The notes under the pieces were generated by a model that saw only the letters and a program-made list of their open reading frames with translations, was not told the DNA's origin and searched no databases. A DNA stretch of 10,188 bases from Baffinella frigidus. Lineage: Eukaryota; Cryptophyceae; Cryptomonadales; Baffinellaceae. The position numbers were made by a program, and so were the translations under genes. Positions 1 through 9,200 of this stretch are shown piece after piece. The stretch's first letter is position 1, and each line of letters opens with the position of its first letter. The DNA is taken from positions 1,012,169 through 1,022,356 of the forward strand of contig MU646328.1 in assembly GCA_026770585.1 (NCBI GenBank). The letters run 5' to 3'.

Positions 1-81
1 TCAACCCTCAACACTCAACACTCAACACTCAACACTCAACACTCAAGACTCAACCCTCAACCCTCAACCCTCCGTAAACAG
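1..81 (+). repeat. Telomere-like heptamer intron, 3' end
   Basis: This is a run of heptamer variants (CACTCAA about five times, then CCCTCAA), ending in CAG at 79-81. It is the tail of an intron whose start lies upstream of the window. CCCTCAA is also the variant at the far 3' end of the window. Confidence 0.75.
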
Positions 82-227
82 GTGTTATTGCATTTCCAGA
101 ATTCAGAGCTTGCGGGGGCGTTTCAGCGGTGGAGCGAAAACGTGGCTGAGACCCAGCGGATGGCATCAGTCATGACAAAAATCGCGTTACGGATGAAAAA
201 CGTTCAGCTTGCGCGGGCGTTCCATCG
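82..227 (+). CDS. Sfi1-like exon 1
   Basis: It encodes repeat residues 17-33 and then 1-32 of the next unit (ends A-R-A-F-H-R). The start follows CAG at 79-81 and places V at register 17, the same phase-0 site used between exons 14 and 15. The donor is CG|GTGATT, phase 2, cutting the Arg codon of the R-W motif. Its units look more like those of exon 20 than like exons 2-19. Confidence 0.78.
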
Positions 228-3200
228 GTGATTCGTTTCCCTCAACCAGAAACCAGAAACCAGAAACCAAAAACCAGAAACCAAAAATCATAAACCATAA
301 ACCCTAAACCCTAAACCCCAAACCATAAACCCTCAACCCCAAACCATAAACCCTACACCCTAAACCATAAACCCTAAACCCTAAACCCCAAACCTCAAAC
401 CCCAGGTGGGTGGAATCAGTCGGGGAACTCCGGCACATCCGGGAGGTGCTGCAAACCCTAAACCCTAAACCCTAAACCCTAAACCCTATACCCCACACCC
501 TAAACCCTAAACCCTAAACCCTAAACCCCAAACCCTAAACCCTAAACCCTAAACCCTAAACCCTTAACCCTTAACCCTATACCCTCAACCCTAAACCCTA
601 AACCCTAAACCCTAAACCCTAAACCCTAAACCCTAAACCCTAAACCCTAGGTGATGCACACGGTGGCGACGCGGCTGCTGCAGTAAACCCCACACCCCAA
701 ACCCTAAACCACAAACCACAAACCACAAACCACAAACCACAAACGTTCTCGGCGACGGTGACCAGCCCCCAACCCCAAACCCCAACCTCTAAACCCCAAA
801 CCCCAAACCAAAAACCACAAACCCCAAACCCCAAACCCCACACCCCACACCCCACACCAGGCGCGAGATTTCTCGCGCGTTCGCAACGTGGCGAGACACC
901 GCGCAGCATCTCGCTGCGCTGTCATCCCTCAAGGGCAAGATCGCCTGCCGGATTCGGAACGTGGGTCAGGCGGCGGCGTTTGCGCGGTGAACCCCTCTAC
1001 CCTCCACCTTAAACCCTAAACCCTTCACCCCCAACCCCAAACCCTACACCCTTACCCCTAACCCCTGAGCCCTAAGCCCCACGCCCCAAAGCCTAAACCC
1101 TAAGCTCTAAGCCCCAAACCCTACACCCTCACCCCTAAACCCTAAGCTCTGAGCCCCAAACCCTACACCCTAACCCCTAAACCCTAAGCTCTAAGCCCCA
1201 AACCATATCCCAGGTGGAGCGAAAACGTCGTGGAGCAGCAGCATGTCCGTGGCGTGATGGCGCGGCTGGTGTCCCGCTGGACTTCTCAGGTCGAAATCTA
1301 ATCGCGGCGAGTATGTGTGATAAATACGCGCCGGCAACGGCAACGAAATTTACTACATAAATGGATCATACTAGTAATTGTAAAAGCATGTGCGTAATAA
1401 AATTCGTTGCCGGTGCGTATTTATCATAAATACTCGTCCGGATGAAATCCCTCCCCAGCGGCTTGGCTGACGCCACAGAGGGCATACAGCGTGCATTTCC
1501 CCCGAGTGGCAGTAACAACCTCTCTCCCTCTCGCAGGCCACGCACGCTGCGTTCGCGCGCTGGCGTGAAGCGACACGCGAAGTTTTATGCTATCTTATGC
1601 ATTGATATGATGACAAGATGCACCCCCCACCCATAACATGTACAAATACTAGAGCCCTTTTTCGATATTTTCGATTTTTCCCGACTCCCCGACCCCGACC
1701 CAAAATCCGCGCTGACCCGAAAAGTACAGTAAGAATCGCTCTCCCTCTCGCAGGCCACGCACGCTGCATTCGCGCGCTGGCGCGAAGCGACACGCGAAAC
1801 CACCCGCCTCCGATCCATAACCCTGCGAATCCTCGCTCGCCTCTCCTCGTTCCGCCGCGCTCGGTACCAGATCGCCACGTTTTCTGTGGTACACGTTTTC
1901 TCTTATACACGTTTTCTCTAGTACACGTTTTCTCTGATACCCTGGTGATGTGCAACGGGGCCTATGTCGGCTCGACCCGAACCCCGAAATCCTTCCACCT
2001 GAACCCTACACCATAAACGCTAAACGCCACATGCAAAACCAGGTGCTTCACGCGGTGGGCTGAATCGGCGGAGTTCCTGTCGAGGGTCCGGTTCCTGGGG
2101 GGGAAGGTGCTTGGGCATATGCGGGGGGGGGCGCTGCTCCGGTTTACCCCGAAACCCCAAACCCCAAACCCCAAAACCCCAAACCTTAAACTCTAAACCC
2201 CAACCCCTAAACCCCAAACCCTAAACCCTAGACCCTAAACCCCAACCCCCAAACCCCAACCCCAAACCCCTAAGCCATAAATCCTAAACCCCACACCCCA
2301 CACCCCACACCCAAACCCCCAAACCCTAAACCCTAACCCAGGGCGTGGGGGAAGTGGCGCGGGGTTGTAGCGCGCCGCCGGGTGGAGGGTGCCCCAAACC
2401 TTGAACCTCAAACCCTAAACCTGAAGCCAGGGCGTAGGGGAAGTGGAGAGGGGGCGTGGCGCGCAGCCGGGTGGAGGGTGCCCTAAACCCTAAACCCTGA
2501 ACCTCAAACCCTTAACCCTAACCCAGGGCGTGGGGGAAGTGGCGCGGGGTTGTAGCGTGCCGCCGGGTGGAGGGTGCGCTGCTTGAGAAAGCTTCTCGGC
2601 GGGGGGAGCGCTATGCGCATGGTAAACCCCAAGCCCTAGACCCCTACCACGTCAGATTGGATGTGGGGGTTGATTTTTTCAACCGTGTGTGGATACGGGT
2701 GTGAACCTTTGACAACCACTGCCTTGAGGGGTGTTGACTTTTGGACTTTTGGCGACCCTTTCCAAGACGCTGGCGTGGTAACCCGAAACTCGGCGCGGCC
2801 ACCGGCAGGAGCATGGTCAACCCTAGAACCCTAAAATCCTATCCCGAAACTCGGCGGGTGCACCGGCTTGAGCACGGTCAACCCTACGCACTACCTAGAC
2901 CCTACACATACCCCTACCTAAACCCTACCGAAACCCCTACCTAAACCATACCTAAATCTCTACCGAAACGCTACCCAAACCCTACCTAAACCCTACCTAA
3001 ACCCTACCTTAACCTTACCATACCTCTACCTTAACCCTCAACCCTAACCCCTACACCCTACACCCCTACCCTAAACTCTAAACCCTAAACACTAAACACT
3101 AAACCCTAAACCCTAAACCCTAAACCCTAAACCCTGAACCAGGCGCGCTCGTCGGGGCTGTGGATGAGTGGCGGGAGAGCACCGAAAAGAGCCGGGCACT

Positions 3201-6200
3201 ACGGTCTTCCTGAACTCACATAAACCCTGCCTAAACCCTACCTGAACCCAAAACCCTAAAACCCTAAAACCCTAAAACCCTAAAACCCTAAACCCTTAAC
3301 CCTAAACCCTAAACCCTGGACCCTAAACCCTGAACCCTAAACCCCGAACCAGGTCCCTGACGGAGAAGATCGCCCGGCGGTTGAAGAATGTGGGGGTGGC
3401 GCGGGTGTTCGGGAGGTGGAGAAACCTAAACCCTAAACCCTAAACCCCACCTCAACCCTTACATATTGTACTTTTCGGGTCAGCGCGGATTTTGGGTCGG
3501 GGTCGGGGAGTCGGGAAAAATCGAAAATATCGAAAAAGGGCTCTAGTATTTGTGACATATTATGGGTGGGGGGTGCATCTTGTCATCATAGCAATGCACA
3601 AGATAGCATTAAACTTTAGATGGACTCACCAATTATCGAGATTTTCATTTCCCGACACCCCGACCCGACCTCGAGAAAATCCGCGCTGACCCGAAAAGTA
3701 CAATACCCCCTAACTAAACCCTACCTCAACCCCTGCCTCAACTCTACATCAACCCTACCTGAACTCTAACTAAACCCTACCTAAACCCTACCTAAACCCT
3801 ACCTAAACCCTACCTAAACCCCAAACCCCAAACCCTAAACCCTAAGCTCTTAACCCTAAACCCTGAGCCCTGATCACTAAACGCCAAACCCTACACCCTA
3901 AGACCTTAACCCTGAACCCCCGACCAGGTGGGGGGAGAACGTAGGGGAGATTGTGTACAACCGGGGTGTGATGACGAGGCAAACCCTAGACCCTAAAACC
4001 TAAAAGCTAAAACCTAAACCCTAAACCCTAAACCCTAAACCCTAACCCCTGAACCCCAAACCCCAAACCCCAAACCCTAACCTCCTAACCCCCAAACCCT
4101 GAACCCCACACCCCAAACCCTAACCCCAAACCCTAAATCCAAACCCGGAACCCCAAACCCCAAACCCCAAACCAGGCTAATCGCGCACTGGATGCGACGG
4201 AGCGCTTCGAGAGCTTTTTCGGGATGGCGGGATGGGGTAAGCCCTAAGCCCTAAACCCTTAAGCCTGAACCTCAACCCCTAAACCCTACACCGTAAACCC
4301 TAGGTGGAGGAGCGTGTGAGGCTGCGCGCGCTGGGGAGGAAGGTCAGGCCAGCCCTAAACCCCAAACCCTAAACTCTAAACCCTAAACCCTAAATCCTAA
4401 GCCCTAGACCCCAAACCCTAAACTCTAAACGCTCTACCCTAACCCCTAAACCCTAAATCCTAAACCCTAAACCCCACACCCTGAACCCAAGACCCTAAAC
4501 CCTAAACACAACACCCTAAATCCTAAACCCCAAACCCTAAGCCCTAAACCCTTCACCCTACACCCCGACCCAGATCATACGGCGCGCGACGATGCTGCGT
4601 GTCGCGAAATGCGTTGCAAAATGGAGGACTCAGATTGAGGAGGATTCCGCGCTCCGTGACGTCGGAAAAAAGGTTCACCCTGAACCCTAGACCCAAACCC
4701 CCAGGCCCTTAACCCTAAACCCTAAACCCTAAACCCTAAACCCTAAACCCTAAACCTTAAACCCTAAACCCTCCATCCTAAACCCTAAAACCTAAACACC
4801 AAACACCAAAAAAGGTTGTCACTCGGCTCATGATGGGCAGCCTCCGGAAGAGCGTCGACCGGTGGCGGGAGAGCGTGGAGGAGCTGGTAACCCCTAAACC
4901 CTAAACACCAAACACCAAACACCAAACACCAAACACCAAACACCAAACACCAAACACCAAACACCAAACACCAAACCCCAAACCCCAAACCCCTAAACCC
5001 TGAACCCTCAACCCCAGGTGCGTGTCCGCGAAATCCTGCAGAAGGCGGTACTGCGGATGATGCGGATGTCCATCGCCAAGTGCTTCCTACCGTGGCGGCG
5101 CGCCGCGGCTGAGCTCAAGCGCCTGCGGGCGGCTGGGAGGAAGGTGGTGTTCCGCATCACGCAGCAGCACTCCGCGCGGTGCTTCGGCCGGTGAACCCCA
5201 AACCCTAAACCCCAAACCCCAAACCCTAAACCCCAAACCCTAAACCCCAAACCCCAAACCCCTAACCCCGAAATCCTAAACCCTAGGTGGGTGGAATCCG
5301 TCGGGGAAGTTGCACGCATGCGGACGGTTTCGAACAAGGCGGTGAAGAGGCTGTTCCAGCGCGAGATTTCGCGCGCGTTCTCGACGTGGCGAGAGACCGT
5401 ACGGAGAGGCACGGCGCTATCCTCCCTCAAGGTCACCAGCCCTAACCCCGTTGAAAATCCTACCCCCAAAACCGATGGTTCGCCAGCCCTAAACCCTAAA
5501 CCCTAAGCCCTAAACTCTAAACCCTAACCCCATAAACCATTTCTCTTTGCAGGTCAAGATCGCCAACCGGATTCGGAACTTGGGGAGTGCAGCGGCGTTC
5601 GGGCGGTGAAACCCTTAACCCTAAACCCGTAACCCTGAAACCTAAACCCTAAACCCTAAACCCTGAACCCTGAACCCTAAACCCTAAACTCCAAACCCCA
5701 CACCCTAAACCCTAAACCCAAAACCCTAAGTCCTAAACCCCACTCCCTAAACCCTAAATCCTAAACCCTAAACCCTAAACCCTAAACCCTAAACCCTAAA
5801 CCCTAAACCCTAAACCCTAAACCCTAAATCCCAAGCCCTAACCCAGGTGGGGCGAGAACGTTGCGGAGCTTGTGCGGATCCGAGGGGTAAATCCTCACCC
5901 CGCACCCCGCACCCCTAAACCCTAAACCCTAACCCCTAAACCCTAAACCCTAAACCCTAAACCCTAAACCCTAAACCCTAAACCCCAAACCCTAAACCCT
6001 GAACCCCAAACCCTAACCCCTAAACCCCAAACCCAACACCAGGTGTCGGAGAGGGTGCTGCGCCGCATGCAGAACGCAGCCTTCGCAAAGGCAGCGGCGT
6101 TGTTCGTGCTTTGGAGGGACAACGTTTCCGAGAGCCGAAGGATGGTGTCAGTGCTGTCCAAAATCGCAAGCCGGATGCGGAATATGGAGCTGGCAGGGTC

Positions 6201-9200
6201 GTTCCTTCGGTGGAGGGGCAACGTTTCCGAAAGTCGGCGGATGGCGGGGGTGATGACCAAAATCGCGTTACGGATGAAGCATGCTGAGCTTTCTGGCGCG
6301 TTGCAGCGATGGCGCGAGAATGCGGCTGAGTGGGGGCGGGTGGCGGCGGAGACTCGGAGGATGGCGGGAGTGATGACCAAGATTGCACGCCGGATGCGGA
6401 ATGCGAAGGTGGCGGGGGTGTTCGGGCTGTGGAGCCAGAACGTTTCTGAGAGCAGGAGGATGGTGGCAGTGTTGACGAAGATCGCTTTGAGGATCAAGAA
6501 CGTGCAGGTTGCAGGGGCGTTTCAGCGGTGGAGGGAGAACGTGTCTGAGATTCGGAGGATGGAGACAGTGATGTCCAAGATCGCAAGCCGGATGCGGAAT
6601 TTGGAGCTTGCGGGGGGATTCCAGCGGTGGAGCGAAAATGTGGCGGAGAGCCGGAGGATGGTTTCAGTGATGACCAGAATTGCGTTACGGATGAAGAACG
6701 CGGGGCTTTTGGGGGCGTTCCAGCGGTGGGGTCGGAATGCGGCTGAGAGTGGGAGGATGGCGGCTGAGAGTCGGCGGGTGGAGACAGTGATGCGCAAGAT
6801 CGCAAGCCGGATGCGGAATGTGGACCTGGCTGGATCGTTCATGCGGTGGAGCCACAACGTTTCCGAGAGTCGGCGAATGGAGTCAGTCATGACAAAAATC
6901 GCTCGGAGGATCAGGAATGTGGGGCTTGCGGGAGCTTTCCAGCGGTGGAGCGGAAATGTGGCGGAAATCCGGCGGATGGTGTCGGTGTTGACCAAGATTG
7001 CACGCCGGATTCGGAATGTGGAGCTTGCTGGGGGGTTCCAGCGGTGGAGCGAGAACGTGTCTGAGACCCGGAGGATGGCGTCGGTGCTGACCAAGATCGC
7101 GTTACGGATGAAGAACGTGGAGCTTGCGGGGGCCGTTCAGCGGTGGAGCGAAAATGCGGCGCAGAGTAGGAGGATGGCGAAAGTGATGAGCAAGATCGCG
7201 CTACGGATCAGGAATGCAGGGCTTGCTGGCGCGTTCCAGCGGTGGAGCCAGAACGTGGCGGAGAGCCGCAGAATGGTTGCAGTGATGTCCAAGATCGTGT
7301 CACGGATCAAGAACGCGGGGCTCGTGGGGGCGTTTCAACAGTGGAGCGAAACTGCGGCGGAGAGTCGCCGGATGGTGTCACTGCTCACCAAGATCGCGTT
7401 TCGGATCAAGAATGTACAGCTTGTGGGGGCGTTTCAACGGTGGAGCGAAAACGTGTCGGAGAGCCTGCGAGTGTTTTCAGTGATGACCAAGATTTCCTTG
7501 CGGATGAAAAACGTACAGCTTGCGGGCGCGTTTCAGCGATGGAGGCGTAACGCGGGGGAGAGTCGGCGAAACGCGGCGGAGACTCGGAGGAAGGTGGCAG
7601 TGGTGACCAAGATCGCTTCAAGGATCAAAAACGCTGAGCTGTCTGGAGCATTTCAGCGGTGGCGTGAGAACGTATCTGAGACCCGGAGGATGGTGTCAGT
7701 GCTGGCAAAGGTATCTGCCAGGATCAAGAATGTGGAGCTTGCGGGCGCTTTTCAGCGGTGGGGCGAAAACGTGTCTGACAGCCTGAGGATGGCAACACTG
7801 CTGACCAAGATTGCAGGCCGGATTCGAAATGTTGAGCTTTCGGGGGCGTTTCAGCGGTGGGGCCACAACGTTTCTGAGAGCCGAAGGATGAAGTCAGTGA
7901 TGCGCAAGATCGCGCTACGGATCAGGAACGTTGCGTTTGCTGGCGCGTTTCAGCGGTGGGGTGAGAATGCGGCGCAGAGTGGGAAGATGGCGTCAGTGAT
8001 GTCCAAGATCGCGCTACGCATCAAGAACGTTGCGTTTGCTGGCGCGTTTCAGAAATGGAGCGAAAACGTGGCTGAGAGTGGAAGGATGGCGGCGGTGCTG
8101 TTCAAGATTTCATCACGGATCAAAAACGTACATCTTGCGGGGGCGTTTCAGCGGTGGAGTGAGAACGTGTCCGAGAGCCTCAGAATGGTATCAGTAATGA
8201 CCAAGGTCTCTTCCAGGATCAAGAACGTACAAATTTTCAGGGCGTTCCAGCGGTGGGGCGAGAACGTGTCTGAACTCCGGAGGATGGTATCGGTAATGAC
8301 CAAGATCTCGTTTCGGATCAGGAACGTGCAGCTCGCTGGGGCGTACCATCGGTGGAGTGAAAACGCGGCTCAGAGTGGGCGGATGGCGAGCGTCATGTCG
8401 AAGATCGTGCTACGCATCCAGAACGTTGCGTTTGCGGGCGCGTTTCAGAAATGGAGCGAAAACGTGGCGGAGCGAAAAAGGATCGTGTCAGTGATGCGCA
8501 AGATTTCGTCACGGATCAAAAACGTGGAGCTGGCGGGGGCGTTTCATCGATGGAGTCAGAACGCGGCTGAGAGTGGGAGGATGGCGAGAGTTTTGGCAAA
8601 GGTCTCTTCCAGGATCAGGAACGTACAGCTTGCTAGGGCGTATCAGCGGTGGGGTGAAAACGCGGCCGAGAGTGGGCGGATGACTTCAGTGCTCACTAAG
8701 ATCGCACGCCGGATTCGGAATGTGCAACTTGCGGGTGCTTTTCAGCGGTGGAGCCACAACGTTTCCAAAAGACGGCGGATGGTATCAGTGATGTCCAAAA
8801 TCGCTTTACGGATCAAGAACGTGGAGATAGCGGGGGCGTTCCAACGCTGGAGCGAAAACGTTTCCGAGGGCCGGAGAATGGGGGCGGTGATGTCCAAAAT
8901 CGCTAACCGGATTCGGAATGTGGAGCTTGCTGGGGCGTATCATCGTTGGAGTGAAAACGCGCGGTTCTGCGGGGCCACGTCGGACCTCCATTCCAAGATC
9001 GCTCGCCGCATGAACAACCTTGAGGTTAAACTCTAAACCCTAAACCCCAAACCCCAAACCCCAAACCCTAAACCCCAAACCCTAAACCCCAACCCCAAAC
9101 CCCTAAACTCTGTACCCTAAACCCTAAACCCTAAACCCTAAACCCTAAACCCTAAACCCTAAACCCTAAACAGGTGGCAGCTGCCTTCGAGACATGGAGC

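Larger units (their letters stand above)
1290..1753 (+). other. Intron 5, holding two transposon relics and an exon duplicate
   Basis: This intron is not telomere-like. It holds foldback element 1 (1299-1445), about 75 bp of unassigned sequence, a first copy of the exon 6 acceptor region (1522-1581) and a truncated inverted-repeat element (about 1582-1729). The acceptor TCTCGCAG follows a true pyrimidine tract, which is rare in this gene. Confidence 0.68.
2142..2526 (+). repeat. Intron 7, telomere-like repeat with two pseudo-exons
   Basis: The donor is GTTTAC and the acceptor ACCCAG. CCCTAAA, CCCCAAA and CCCCACA tracts surround two partial copies of the start of exon 8 (2342-2392, 2431-2481). 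Confidence 0.72.

Noticed and set aside
744-766. Coding exon at 744-766
   Set aside because: No AG occurs between the preceding donor and this island, and exon 3 joins exon 4 directly with a perfect match to the uninterrupted paralogue.
1585-2016. Open frames on both strands around 1585-2016
   Set aside because: They run through the truncated transposon, the exon duplicate and the minisatellite. The product has no recognisable domain.
6043-6045. GTG as a translation start for the 997-codon frame
   Set aside because: It immediately follows a CACCAG acceptor, and joining to exon 19 continues the repeat. The frame is an internal exon. The last four sense codons before the TAA are intronic.
4785-6497. 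Minus-strand open frames rich in G-F-G-V-W-G-L
   Set aside because: They are translations of the complementary strand of CCCTAAA/CCCCAAA repeats, which happen to lack stops in one frame. They cross intron and exon borders without regard to the Sfi1 register.
6494-7621. Antisense and alternate-frame open frames over the exon 20 array
   Set aside because: They are shadows of the repeated GC-rich coding sequence with no independent motif or consistent length.
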